64,000 nt of DNA. Origin: Ypsolopha sequella (lineage: Eukaryota; Arthropoda; Insecta; Lepidoptera; Ypsolophidae). Of the stretch, positions 10,195 through 20,592 are shown one piece after another. The notes beneath the pieces are model-generated. The model was not told the origin of the DNA. It made no database searches and saw nothing but the letters and a program-made list of their open reading frames with translations. Within the stretch, counting starts at the first letter, position 1. Each line of letters starts with the position of its first letter. The stretch covers positions 11,087,501-11,151,500 of the forward strand of contig OW203992.1 in the NCBI GenBank assembly GCA_934047225.1. The letters run 5' to 3'. The translations under genes and the position numbers were made by a program.

Positions 10195-10485
10195 CTAGTT
10201 CGTACACTGCTGGACATAAGCCTTTCCAGGACTTTGCCACACCCGGCGGTCATCCTGGATGAATTGCCCATACTCACACACGCTGGGCAGGCGGGTTGGT
10301 GAGCGCGGTGCCGGAACCCTCGCACCAGTGACGCCGCTGCCCGTCACCAGTCTGTTCCATATAAGGCCCGGCTATTAGGGATGGATATACCGCCATCCAT
10401 CGGTCCCAGGCATGGTGGGCCTCCTGGTTTTATGCCTGTGAGCTGTCCTCTTACTCTCCCCCGAATTACTTCGAGGGGGTCTCCA
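10195..10485 (+). repeat. GC-rich lepidopteran repeat, copy 1
   Basis: It starts near CACTGCTGGACATAAGCC, a wording very common in lepidopteran retroelement 3' regions, and includes ACTCACACACGCTGGGCAGG, CGCACCAGTGACGCCGCTGC, CATCGGTCCCAGGCATGGTG and GTGAGCTGTCCTCTTACTCT. A second copy with the same order lies at 52836-53105. An 83-codon frame at 10381-10632 is incidental. It is probably part of a non-LTR element or an old processed repeat; the class is not fixed. Confidence 0.6.
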
Positions 10486-10489
10486 AGCA

Positions 10490-10918
10490 AGATGGTGGTA
10501 CCTCCACAGTCGAGCCCGGCATCAGTTCTACCACCTGTTCGACAAATTTATGTGGTCAAGGTTTTATTTACCGTCAGTGATATTCCGTACACCAAGTGTA
10601 AGCAATTTAACACTCATATAAGCACGCTTTAACAATTTTACTTTTTAATGTGATACTTAGTTAGCGAAAATGTGGTGGAAAGTGAATAAAATTTTTCATT
10701 GTGAGAAGTTTTCTCATCATCACCAAATCAGTTCAACCATAGGCAAAAAACGTTGTCTTGATCATCACGATGAACAGGCGGTTCGGTAGTCGCAACGAAC
10801 GAATTTCGTACAAAGGAATGACGTCATCCACTTTTCCTTGGATCCTTCCCACAGTGCGTATGTGCACGCACGTCCACTTTGGGCCTTTTGGGGATATCAG
10901 GAAATATATAATGGGTAT
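10490..10918. other. No supported feature
   Basis: The interval between the GC-rich repeat and R-C copy 2 holds a TGACGTCA word near 10819 and otherwise nothing I can assign. Confidence 0.4.
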
Positions 10919-11400
10919 GCAATTCTCGTAGCGTAATATCGAAAAAAAAAAAAAAAAAAAAAACTGGGAATATACGCCATTTTAGGTAATAGTTTTCGTT
11001 ATTTTGGTATATAAATTAACTATTATTTTTTATAATTTTTTAAAGAATTGTTGGCTATGACGTCACTTGAGAATATTAGACATTATACTGATTGTGATTT
11101 GTGATTGCTTATAAAAAAAGTGATCCGTCTCTGTCTGTCTACTCATCTGTCATCCATCTGTCAAATCAGTTGGCAGCAAATTTTTATAAATTTGCCTTGA
11201 TAGCAAAGAACACATTTCTAAACAGACATTTCTCATGTGTCGTCACACGAGGACAAATGGAAGTTGCATCTTTTTCGTGAAAATATTCATCATTATGAGG
11301 TTTTTAGAACACATATTCAAAAATACGGCTTATTAAATCTAAATCTCGAAATGGTTTTCGAATTAACACACGTTTACATAATTTAATCTAAGCGAATTAC
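10919..11400 (+). repeat. Repeat family R-C, copy 2
   Basis: Same landmarks as copy 1, with an added run of about 22 A residues near 10945. One TGACGTCA remains at 11058-11065; the second position has changed to TGTCGTCA. The similarity runs end to end with copies 1 and 3. Confidence 0.75.
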
Positions 11401-12240
11401 CAGGCGAGGAGGCCTTTTCAACAAACAAAAAAAACCGTCAAGTCTCACATTTTAGGGTCGAGATCAAGCTGGTATCCGGAAGTACCCCTCTGGTAAGTGT
11501 AAAGCCACCTTAAGAATTTAGGGCAGAACGCATAGTGCACCGCTAGTACATGAAGATGATATTTGGACGGGGCGCCCCCTCTATACCTTTTTAAATCTTC
11601 ATTTACAAAAAGTAAAAGAATAAAACGCCCATTGTTATTTACTAGTACGTAAGTCACATGAACTGCCGAAAACAGAGCCATGAATATACGGAACCCGTTA
11701 TCGAAAGCCATTCAGTCTGAGAACCTCGCATAATGTTTTATTAAATGTCATCCGCAATATAATGAGGTGCTGGAACGAATACCAGCCGGCTCAGAAATAT
11801 GTGTGAAGTGTTATAGAGAGCCGTTGTAAGTCAATGAAGCGTAAAATGGGGTGTTCTCACCAAGACGAGGGTATACTAATAAATAAAATTATGCCTCAGA
11901 AATTACAAGAATACGCCCTCGCCAGCGATCCCGAGAGATTGGATGTTCGAGATTTTCATCGATATCCTCCAATAATGAATCTAATAGTAAGCTTTTGAGG
12001 TCGCCCCGACGAAAAAATAAGATTGCTTTTCTGAGTTCGACCTCTATGGAGGAAATAAAGCGGGAGAAAATCAAGCAAGGGTTACTTTCTAAATTTGAAC
12101 GCGGAGGGAGTTCTAAATTCAAAATTATGAGCTCCAAGGATATGCGTTCTTGCGGTTTGGCTTATTGTGTTGTGTTCTACGCATAGGAGAGCGAAACCGA
12201 AACTTTCAGCTTTACACAATGATATAATATAACAAAGGGA
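11401..12240. other. Moderately GC-richer, unrecognised segment with two minus-strand frames
   Basis: Frames of 88 codons (11445-11711, minus) and 82 codons (11889-12137, minus) are open here. The second translates to a charged, leucine-rich peptide containing RRGDLKSLLLDSLLEDIDEN. Neither matches a family I know, and a plus-strand frame overlaps the second. They could be remnants of an unidentified element or chance frames. Confidence 0.3.
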
Positions 12241-12250
12241 AGATCGGTAC

Positions 12251-12295
12251 AAATTAACATTATATCATTGCACTATAGAAACGCAGAAAGAAAAT
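12251..12295. mobile_element. 45-bp solo arm with 9-bp direct repeats
   Basis: The segment AAATTAACATTATATCATTG followed by ...TAGAAACGCAGAAAG equals one arm of the tRNA-like palindrome at 41231-41401. It is flanked by a perfect 9-bp direct repeat, GATCGGTAC, at 12242-12250 and 12296-12304. The direct repeat suggests that this 45-bp piece arrived as an insertion, not as decay of a larger copy. Confidence 0.6.
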
Positions 12296-12605
12296 GATCG
12301 GTACGTTCGGAAAAATCGAACTCTTTTTGGAACGAGCGCCACAAAACGAAAGAGACGACGAGCTTCGACAGTAGCGCGAGCGAGACGATGCGAATAAATA
12401 CAGGTCCGTCCATGGGCCTGTATTTGTAGGTTCACGCGCGGGAAGCTAAGTACCGTGCCTTCCCTTTTGTTTTGTCTATGGCTTTACATAAGTAAAATAG
12501 ATATTTTTTTATGGGTGCCAATAGAGTGCTAAAGGAGCAACCGCACAGGGCCGCATTCTGCGTTCTGTATTCCATGTTCTGCGTTCCTCGGTCATTATAA
12601 TCTAT

Positions 12606-13066
12606 GCTCCCATAGCTTAATAACTAAAAGCTTTTTTAAATTTATTTTTCAGAGAATATACGCGATTTTAGATCATAGTTTTCATAATTATGGTATGGTA
12701 CATAATTATGGTATATAATTTATTATCAATATTTTGTTATGATTTTTTAAAGAATTTTCAGATATGTCGTCACTTGGTGCATTTTAGGCATTATACTGAT
12801 TGTGATGTATGATTGCTAGTAAAGAAGTGGTCTATCTTTGTATGTCACCCATCTGCACAAATCAGTCTGAAGCAAATTATTATAAATGTATCTTGATAGC
12901 AAAGGACACATTTCTAAACAGCCTTTTCTCATGTGACGTCACATGAAGGCAAGTGGAATAGTTGCAGCTTTTACTTAAAAATATTCATCTTCATAAGGTT
13001 TTTTGAACCACAAGTTTTAAAATACGGCTTATTAAACCAAAATCTCGAAATGGTTTTCGAAATAAT
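12606..13066 (+). repeat. Repeat family R-C, copy 3
   Basis: Same unit as 8411-8898, with a small local duplication of CATAATTATGGTAT near 12690. Here the first palindrome has become TGTCGTCA and the second, TGACGTCA at 12934-12941, is intact. It ends about 60 bp before a GTTCCGTACC-family repeat. Confidence 0.75.
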
Positions 13067-13129
13067 ATGAATCCAAATACTCTACTGATCATACTGTACA
13101 ACTTTTCCAAAGCAACATATAACAATGGA

Positions 13130-13803
13130 AAAAAATCGGCTAAGTGCGAGTCGGACTCGCGCACGAAGGGTTCCGTACACAGAACTATTAATAAGGAATA
13201 TAAATGCCACGAAAGCCGGGACTGCGACGGACGCACCGATTTGATCAATACGTCAAGACATAACCCGCGGGCCTCTCATTTCTAAACCGAACGCGTTAGA
13301 ACAAACATATTGTAAAAATGGTGTATTGCAGCGTGGCAAATTATTCCAACTCTTCAAATAACGCAAATAAGACATCCAAAGGAATTTCATTTCACTCGTA
13401 AGTAATTTAAACATGTATTTACTGTGATATTACAGAATAAACCTTGCGGTAAATTAAATTTCAAAATATTTATGGTTGTAGCGAGTAGGTTTGAAATTAG
13501 ACAATATTTTCTCCATTGCAGGTTATAAAGAGTGTCACACATTGAGTTAGAATATTAACGCACCAATGTATATTTTCTCAAACATTTTTTCAAACAAAAC
13601 GGACCTGTGTCATAGTACGGCCGCTGGTCATAGCTTTTTACACATATGTTTAGACAAACTTATAACTATCACGGTTCATGGGATACAGCCTGGTGCCAGA
13701 CGGACAGACGGAGAGACGGACAGACAGACGGACAGACAGACGGTCAGCGGAGTCTTAGTAATAGGGTCCCGTTGGTTACCCTTTAGGTACGGAACCCTAA
13801 AAA
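13130..13803 (+). repeat. Lepidopteran GTTCCGTACC repeat, copy 1
   Basis: The copy begins TCGGCTAAGTGCGAGTCGGA, continues CTCGCGCACGAAGGGTTCCG and ends TAGGTACGGAACCCTAAAAA, with the (GACGGACA)n-like run and GCGGAGTCTTAGTAATAGGG just before the end. This order of words marks one of the commonest lepidopteran dispersed repeats. No coding capacity is evident in it. The middle part is longer than in the copy at 16631. Confidence 0.8.
13700..13743. repeat. GACGGACA-type microsatellite
   Basis: An imperfect run of GACGGACA and GACAGACG units, part of the repeat in which it lies; the same run recurs in the copies at 14086, 16631, 17384, 23081 and 35055. Confidence 0.85.
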
Positions 13804-14085
13804 GACTTGCCCATATAGCCGTATGTAATAATAATTTAGTATGTCAGCTCACGCGAGTTTTAATAATATTAAAGTGTGGATAGTTGAACTTTTTTTTAAT
13901 ATGGCTGCATCCTTTGTTGTTACGAGGAGACCTTGAAGTTTGATTTTGTCATCATTTTTCATGTATTTGTTAATAACCATATAAAGCACTCTCTACATGC
14001 CCAATTTCATAGTGCTAAAAAAATAGAGTTGCTTTAATTTTTCTGATAATTTAAATTGTAAGAAGTGCACCATATGGTAAGTAAC

Positions 14086-14911
14086 AAAAAAAAAAACAGT
14101 CAAGTGCGAGTCAGTACTCAGTCAGTACTCGCGTACCTAGGGTTCCGTGTCGTAAAAGAAAAAATTAATGTTGTAATTTTGTTTTCTCGAGTTTCTCAAC
14201 CGCTGTATTCTTCCTGTAATAACGTAAACACATATTACCATGATTTTTTTCATATATTTCGGTCCTCTAATTTTTGAGATAAGGAGATATGTGCCCCATA
14301 CATTTTTGTGGTTTTTTGAGAATTTCACGAAATAGATGCAAGTAAATATAGCCAAGTTATATGTTTTTACAATCAGCTTTTTAATACCTACAATTTGATA
14401 TCCATATTGTATTTTTATATAACATATTTTATCCATTTATTTAATTTTTTTTATACTTCCCATTTGTGTTTGATTTTTTTAAATCTCTATAATTTTCTGT
14501 AATTGCCCAGTTATGGTCTATAATATATATATTTTTCATATTTTTTGGTCCACCAGTTTCGGAGATAATTTTTGTGGTTTTTCAAAGATTTCTTGAAACC
14601 AGTGCCAGTAAATATATTTTAAAAATATATATTTTTACAATGAGCTATTTAATATCTACAAGTTGATACCCATAATGTATTTTTAGGATAATATTTTCAT
14701 TTTTCTCTCTTTTGTTTTGGAAATATTTTGAACAATTTCAAGTTTTTCAAATTTTATTTTACACCATGTTACGTGGGCAAATTAATGCTATTTTGTGCTA
14801 AATTTAAAGTCTTTATCAGTGCTAAAGTTATGAGGCTGTGGCATACGGACGGACGGACGGACAACGGAGTCTCACCATAATTTGTAGCTTTTAGGTACTA
14901 CGGAATCCTAT
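14086..14911 (+). repeat. Lepidopteran GTTCCGTACC repeat, long variant 1
   Basis: It opens CAGTCAAGTGCGAGTCAGTA and closes GGTACTACGGAATCCTA, with GGACGGACGGACAACGGAGT near the end. It aligns along most of its length with 17384-18157, sharing TTACCATGATTTTTTTCATA, a diverged internal duplication (two TTTCTCGAAA/TTTCTTGAAACC blocks about 300 bp apart) and CTAAAGTTATGAGGCTGTG. It is therefore a distinct subfamily of the repeat. Confidence 0.7.
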
Positions 14912-14917
14912 TAATGA

Positions 14918-15165
14918 AATAATATTAGTTGGCGAAACTCAAAACATAGGTTGTACTAGTCTATATGAACAACTGTTTGTATGGGAGCTAAGCGAAATTC
15001 GCAACTTTTTTTCTCTTCCTCCCATACAAATTGCCCCGATCAGCTGAATGGCCCGGTATGGAAAGGTGAAAACAAATTTTAAGAATTTCGCTTAGCTCCC
15101 ATACAAACAATTGTTCATATAAACTAGTACTATCTATGTTCTGAGTTTCGCCAACTAATATTATT
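14918..15165. mobile_element. Foldback element with about 83-bp inverted repeats
   Basis: Left and right ends both read inward AAATAATATTAGTTGGCGAA, and the arms continue through TATGGGAGCTAAGCGAAATT. The centre is about 80 bp. Because the outermost ten bases are self-complementary, the exact boundary and target duplication cannot be fixed. It lies 8 bp from the next element. Confidence 0.75.
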
Positions 15166-15173
15166 TAACCTTA

Positions 15174-15439
15174 TACAAGGTGACTATTTGATCATCGTCC
15201 AAATTTATACTGGAGGCTTGATAAGTGATCAGTATCTTGGATCATTAACAATTTTTGTAAAATTCGTAAAATTAAATTTCGGCTTCCCATAGAAATTCAG
15301 TTCCAGTCCCGAGTGAAACACTATGGGGAGTCGAAATTTCATTTTACGAATTTCACCAAAATTGTTATTGATCCATAATACTGATCACTTACCAAGCCAC
15401 CAGTATGAATTTGGACGATGATCAAAAAGTCACCTTGTA
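15174..15439. mobile_element. TA-flanked MITE, 266 bp
   Basis: The ends read TACAAGGTGACTATTTGATC on the left and TACAAGGTGACTTTTTGATC inward from the right; TA at 15172-15173 and 15440-15441 is the target duplication. The arms are over 100 bp. Words such as CCAAATTTATACTGGAGGCT and GATAAGTGATCAG are shared, in diverged form, with the foldback at 28770-29010, so the two belong to one family. Confidence 0.8.
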
Positions 15440-15581
15440 TACATGTACCATATTTCAGCTACGAAAATGACATCTTTGACGTTTAGCAGCGTTGCATAGA
15501 ATACGGTGATTGGGCTGTAGTTCTAATAATTTAAAAGCTTGACTTGGCGTGGTTGTATTGAAAGGAAGAGGGGATGGTCTT

Positions 15582-15650
15582 ACCAGCGCCCGTAGCACAA
15601 TGTTTAATACGCGCGACGCTACGTAGTTGAATCACAAGTGCGAGGAGCGT
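15582..15650 (+). repeat. CAGCACCCGTAG repeat, solo unit
   Basis: This 70-bp unit (CCAGCGCCCGTAGCACAATG ... TTGAATCACAAGTGCGAGGA) is repeated twice more as the inverted pair at 15859-16056. It is the same orientation as the left arm of that pair. Confidence 0.7.
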
Positions 15651-15804
15651 AACATTGTTGCAACAATTTTTGTGACAAACACCACCTCTTTCGCCTCTTC
15701 CTGCACATCCATCAATCTAGTCATTCCAGCTCTTCTATAGATATATTATAGGTGCTTTTGAATTTGTCCTTTTTCAGTATGTCACCAATTTGATCGGCAT
15801 CCGT

Positions 15805-16092
15805 CTTTCCACGACGGCCCAGTCGAGCTTTACCTTCCATTTTACTAAAAACATACTCCACCAGCACCCGTAGTGTAATGTTTAATCGCGCGTGACGCAA
15901 CTTAGTTGAATCACAAGTGCGAGGAGCGTTACACGATGTATTTGCGATTAAACCACGGATTTAGAACCATTAAACAGTATGTCACGCTCCTCGCACTTGT
16001 GATTCAACTTTACGTCGCGCGCGATTAAACTTATCCTACGGGTGCTGGTGGAGTATAGTGGAAGGTGAAGCTCGACCAGGCCGCCGTAGAAA
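15805..16092. repeat. Inverted pair of CAGCACCCGTAG units
   Basis: Arms at about 15805-15934 and 15981-16092 are reverse complements over roughly 110-130 bp around a 46-bp loop. They include TCGAGCTTTACCTTCCA, CTCCACCAGCACCCGTAG and GAATCACAAGTGCGAGGAGC. No frame. Together with 15582-15650 this makes three copies of the core within 500 bp. Confidence 0.7.
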
Positions 16093-16630
16093 TAATAAGA
16101 TTATGACGTCATGTCTCAGATAAAACTAAATCAAATAAAGTTAAACGATTCATACCAAAAAAAATAACCAGACTCCTTTACTTCTGGTATGTTCCAGGAA
16201 AGTATATCATATTACAAAAAGGGTTTGTCTCGGGATTCTGTTCCTTAATAAACAGTATTACGTGGGGGTGTCACCCCGGCTTGCTGTATAATCCTCAGCC
16301 GACGCTTTTATTGCGTTGTAATAATGGCGGAAATTGCTTAATATTTGGGAGAATTTAGTAGGCGCTCTGTTTACAAGCTACCCCGTTCCTCATATGTACA
16401 AATAAAGTGATATTGCTTATCCCCTAAGTATTAATACGATACATTCAACTAAATTAAGGGCAATTTGCACAAGTTTTGTATTAGAATATGGGAATTTAAT
16501 TAATGTGATGCTTGTAATCCGAATTCTGGATAGGAGTTACATTTTGATTCTACCCCATTTATAGAGTACATGTTGTCAATGTTTACTTATCTGTATCTGC
16601 TGTGATCTCAATAAACCTCTCCCATTTTCT
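16093..16630. other. No supported feature
   Basis: About 540 bp of AT-rich sequence with no frame, inverted repeat or known repeat word that I can assign. Confidence 0.4.
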
Positions 16631-16938
16631 AAAAAACCGGCCAAGTGCGAGTTGGACTCGCGCACGAAGGGTTCCGTACCATTATCTATAAACACTGCAT
16701 AAAAACATGTCTGTTGTATGGGAGCCCCCTTAAATATTCATTTTATTCTGTTTTTTAGTATTTGTTGCTATAGCGGCAACAGAAATACATCACCTGCGAA
16801 AATTTCAACTGTCTAACTATCACGGTACATAAGATACAGTCTGGTGACAGACGGACAGATAGACGGACAGACAGACGGACAGCGGAGTCTTAATAACAGG
16901 GTCCCGTTGATTACCCTCTAGGTACGGAACCTCAAAAA
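16631..16938 (+). repeat. Lepidopteran GTTCCGTACC repeat, canonical short copy
   Basis: It opens AAAACCGGCCAAGTGCGAGT, has ACGAAGGGTTCCGTACCATT, a TTGTATGGGAGCCCCCTTAA word, the GACGGACA run and closes CTAGGTACGGAACCTCAAAAA. At about 305 bp it is the most complete short-form copy in the window and has the same parts as the minus-strand copy at 25139-25396. Confidence 0.85.
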
Positions 16939-17383
16939 TCATTAAGGGGTTACCTGGGTTGTAAACTATTTCACTAGGACCTACATAATAATATAAATTT
17001 CATATTTCATACTAGATCCTTTGATTTGTTCAGTTATATATAAGGTAACAAACAACTTTCGGATTTATAAGTAGTGACTTATAAATATTGAGCATTAAAA
17101 GGTATTTCCCACCAACTCGAGATGAGTTGTGGCGAAGTCGCTTCGGATTTTTGTTTTTCCTATTTTTGTTAGACTAATAAAAGTCTTCTTGTACAAGTTT
17201 CACTATATTTATGTGCAAGAACTTGTCATATAACATATAAACAAGACTTTTGTAGTGTTAGAATTAGAGATGTTTCGACTATGATTTTGGGCAACTAGTC
17301 GGTTGAAAAAAGGCCGAAGGCTAAGCCAATCATTGCTTTCGGTCCTTTCAGTGGAGTTTTGGTATATATAAATAATAAAATGG
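16939..17383. other. No supported feature
   Basis: The interval has a weak inverted pair (AAAAGTCTTCTTGTACAAG near 17182 and ACAAGACTTTTGTAG near 17243) and nothing else recognised. Confidence 0.4.
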
Positions 17384-18157
17384 GAAAAAAATGGTAAAGC
17401 GCGAGTCAGACACGCGTATTGTGGATGATAAATTTAATTTTGTAATTTTATTTCGTAAATAGTCAACCGCTTTATTTTTCCTGTAATCTTTACGTAAACA
17501 CGTATTACCATGATTTTTTCATATTTTTCGGTCCACCAAGGGGGGGAATAGACATACATTTTTTATGGTTTTTCAAGGATTTCTCGAAATAGATGCAATT
17601 AAATAAAAACAAACTGTATATTTTTACAATCAGCTATTTCATACCTACAATTTGATACCCATATTGTATTTTTATAAAATATTTTTTTAAATTTATTTTA
17701 CTTTTTTTTATATTTCTCACTTATGCTCATCTTTTTTTAATTGGCCAGTTATGATCTGTAATCGACATTTTTTTCATATTTTTCGGTCTACCAATTTCGG
17801 AGATAAGGAGGAGGGGACATACATATTTTTGTGGTTTTTCAAAGATTTCTCGAAACCAGTGCCAGTAAATATAGTAAAAGTATATAAAATCAGCTTTTAA
17901 TATCTACAATTTGATACCCATATTGTATTTTGAGGATAATATATTTTTAATTTCTCTCTATTATTTTGGAAACATTTTGAACAATTTCAAACTTTTCATT
18001 TTTTTACACCGTGATATTTAGGCAAATTAATACTACTTTTGTGCCAAATTGCATGTGGTGCTAAAGTTATGAGACTGTGACATACGGACGGACGGACAAC
18101 GGAGTCTCGCCATAAAGGTTCCTTTTGTACCTTTTAGGTACTACGGAACCCTAAAAA
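17384..18157 (+). repeat. Lepidopteran GTTCCGTACC repeat, long variant 2
   Basis: Partner of 14086-14911. The opening is eroded (GTAAAGCGCGAGTCAGACAC) but the close, TAGGTACTACGGAACCCTAA, is well kept. Both long variants carry CATGATTTTTTCATATTTTT and GGACGGACAACGGAGTCTCG. Confidence 0.7.
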
Positions 18158-18294
18158 TCTGTTGTGTTTTCTTTATTCTGTGAAGTAGAAACCCACTAGA
18201 TTTCTTTTTAAATTAAATTAATAGTCTTCTTGCTTTGAGTCCAATTTACCAAAGGAATTCCTAGATTATTTTACAAACTGATTCTTACTAAAAT

Positions 18295-18342
18295 AAAAAA
18301 TTATTATCAATAAATTATTTATTGATAATAATTTATTCAATC
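18295..18342. repeat. AT hairpin
   Basis: AAATTATTATCAATAAA and its reverse complement TTTATTGATAATAATTT face each other across a few bases. It may be the residue of a foldback element, or simply AT-rich symmetry. Confidence 0.55.
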
Positions 18343-19094
18343 GAGTTATCACGTCCAAGTGAAAAGTATAATTTTCTCCTTTTTCGCCCTATCAAGGACG
18401 CAGCGAGCGTCGTAACAGCTACTATGCATTGTGCGCTGACATGAACGTTATTTCAATGTCGCTTCCGTTGATATTTTTAGTGACAAATATCGAGCTGCTA
18501 ATTTGGCGATGGTAATCGCCTTAAGAGGCCGGCAGAGCATGCCTAGTTCATAAAAAAGAAATACCAAAACCATTTGTAAATCATAGATATTCTTAGGATA
18601 GTGTGTGTTTATTCCGATTGGATTACAGAATATCTAGGTTCCCAGATATATATTTTGAAAGGACACTGATTTAAATACGACATTTAAGCAATTTAAAATT
18701 TCCATACAATTTGGATGATGGTGAAGCATGGTGTTACAGTGATAATGATGTTTGTCATGATAGTAGGTTATAATTTAATTAAGTAGTATAATTTGCTGAC
18801 TTATGATTCCTCTAAGGAGTTAACATTAATTAATTACAGCCTGTAAAAGGAAATAGACTATATGAAACAGGTAGACAAAGATATAAATGTTTTTCTTTTT
18901 TTCATTAACCCGAATTCCTGCTGTCTTGTATTTTCTTATCCCTTAGTTAAAGTATATGTAAGTCATTTGTATAGTATAAGATTTATGTTAAAAAGAGACA
19001 TGATCTTAGCTACGTTTCTTGCCCTTCTTCTTAGCAAGACTAATCGAATGGGCGGAGGTAGGCATATATTTATGTATGTAACATATATTTAGTA

Positions 19095-20108
19095 TACAGG
19101 GTGGAAAAAATGAAAGGGCCCTGGAGGGGAACTACCTTAAATCTTTTAGTTGGCTCATTTTACTGAAAAGAAACATTCCTTTATTTTTTAAAAGAAACAA
19201 AACTGCATTCAAAGATCTTCTAAAATTTGCTTGTCTCACCCGGGAACTGAACCAACTAAAAATTAAAAAAATAAACCCTCGCTATTTTATTATACGAATC
19301 GGTAGGATTATTGTTCAGGATAAAATTTGTCTACTAAACTAAAGTCTTACACTCATCTGTTGTACGAGATACCCATGAAATTGAATATTTATTACAAGTT
19401 CTTTATTAACAATACCTAGTACTGTTCACTTGTAAAGTAATAATTATACGTCATTATTACACAATGACAGCACGGAATGAAAGCAAAACAAAACAAAATT
19501 TTAATTTCGAACGAAATTTATGGTTCGAACTTCAAATTTGTTGCTCCGCGTTGCAAAAAAAATACGTTCCTTTTTTAAACTTTTCGTCAGTACGCCTAGT
19601 GCAAGAAGTAATTGTGCTCTGCATACATCTATTATTACCACTTAACGATTTTCTTATTGAAGTCTTCAACAAGGTACTTAAGATAAATAACATTAGCAAG
19701 CTTGTACTTCATACGATGTCTTTGGATGTAAGAGAGATAAGAAAATTAGAACGTTTCATTTACTTGTTACAAGTGAACAGTACTAGGTATTGTTAACAAA
19801 GAACTTGTAATAAATATTTAATTTCATGAGTATCTCATACAACAGATGAGTGTAAGACCAAATGTTTATTAGACAAATTTTATTCTGAACAATAATCCTA
19901 CCGATTCGTATGATAAAATAGCGAGGGTTTATTTTTTTAATTTTTAGTTGGTTCGATTACCGGGTGAGACAAGCTAATTTCAGAATATCTTTGAATGCAG
20001 TTTTGTTTCTTTTAAAAAATAAAGGAATGTTTCCTTTCAATAAAATGAGCTAACTAAACGATTTAAGGTAGCTCCCCTCCAGGGCCCTTAAATTTTTTCC
20101 ACCCTGTA
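19095..20108. mobile_element. TA-flanked element with 338-bp inverted repeats (inner)
   Basis: The arms 19095-19432 and 19770-20108 are reverse complements with scattered differences. Both ends read TACAGGGTGGAAAAAA(T), and TA at 19093-19094 and 20109-20110 is the target duplication. Landmarks in both arms are CCTCGCTATTTTATTATACG-like and GTTCACTTGTAA words. The unique middle is about 340 bp. TIRs this long and a TA target fit a Tc1/mariner-group non-autonomous element. Confidence 0.85.
19464..19796 (+). CDS. Unrecognised 110-codon frame inside the inner element
   Basis: The frame fills almost exactly the unique middle of the 19095-20108 element and runs a few codons into its right arm. The product would be basic and hydrophobic with no membrane-protein regularity (it contains FNFERNLWFELQICCSALQK and LHLLLPLNDFLIEV-like stretches). 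No DDE/D catalytic signature is visible and it is far too short for a transposase. It may be a remnant of one end of a transposase or a chance frame. Confidence 0.25.
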   Translation: MTARNESKTKQNFNFERNLWFELQICCSALQKKYVPFLNFSSVRLVQEVIVLCIHLLLPLNDFLIEVFNKVLKINNISKLVLHTMSLDVREIRKLERFIYLLQVNSTRYC

Positions 20109-20592
20109 TAGGACGGGATTTGGTCGGCCGCCTGGATTCGTGCTCGGGGCTCGGTTGGTGATCATTGAACCTTGTTCCTGGTCCCTGGCCAGGTCTCCGG
20201 TATGGGTTCGGGCGGTTGATTGGATTTCACCTTGCATAATATATAGTATTTTACTTATCATTTTAATCATCACATCATCATTTTAATTGCTACAAAATTA
20301 GATAAACCTTTAATCTAGTTCATGTATATTTGTTATTTTATTACATATATTTTTTAAAGATTAAATTTGACTTGTAAAAATTGTATTATATGCAAAATTT
20401 TGAGAGCTTATTTTTCTCATATTTCATCTTTAAATCAGTGTTCTTATTTAATATATAAATAGATATTTATATACCTAGATATTCTGTAGTACAATCGGAA
20501 TAAATACACCACTACCTAAAGAATATCTATGATTTACAAATGGTTTTGGTATTTCGTTTATATGAACTGGGATTGCTTTGCCGGCCTCTTAA

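Larger units (their letters stand above)
18525..20588. mobile_element. TTAA-flanked element with about 165-bp inverted repeats (outer)
   Basis: Identical TTAA tetramers stand at 18521-18524 and 20589-20592. Inward from them both ends read GAGGCCGGC, and the arms continue through AAATACCAAAACCATTTGTA, ATCATAGATATTC and TATTCCGATTG to about 18690 and 20410. A TTAA duplication is the hallmark of the piggyBac superfamily, but the terminal bases are not those of canonical piggyBac, so the class is open. The 76-codon frame at 18862-19092 inside it shows no known domain. The element has been split by the 1014-bp insertion at 19095-20108. Confidence 0.65.

Noticed and set aside
13066..18160. Regularly spaced repeats as a CRISPR-like array
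   Set aside because: Repeat copies are hundreds of bases long, irregularly spaced and of a eukaryotic dispersed type.
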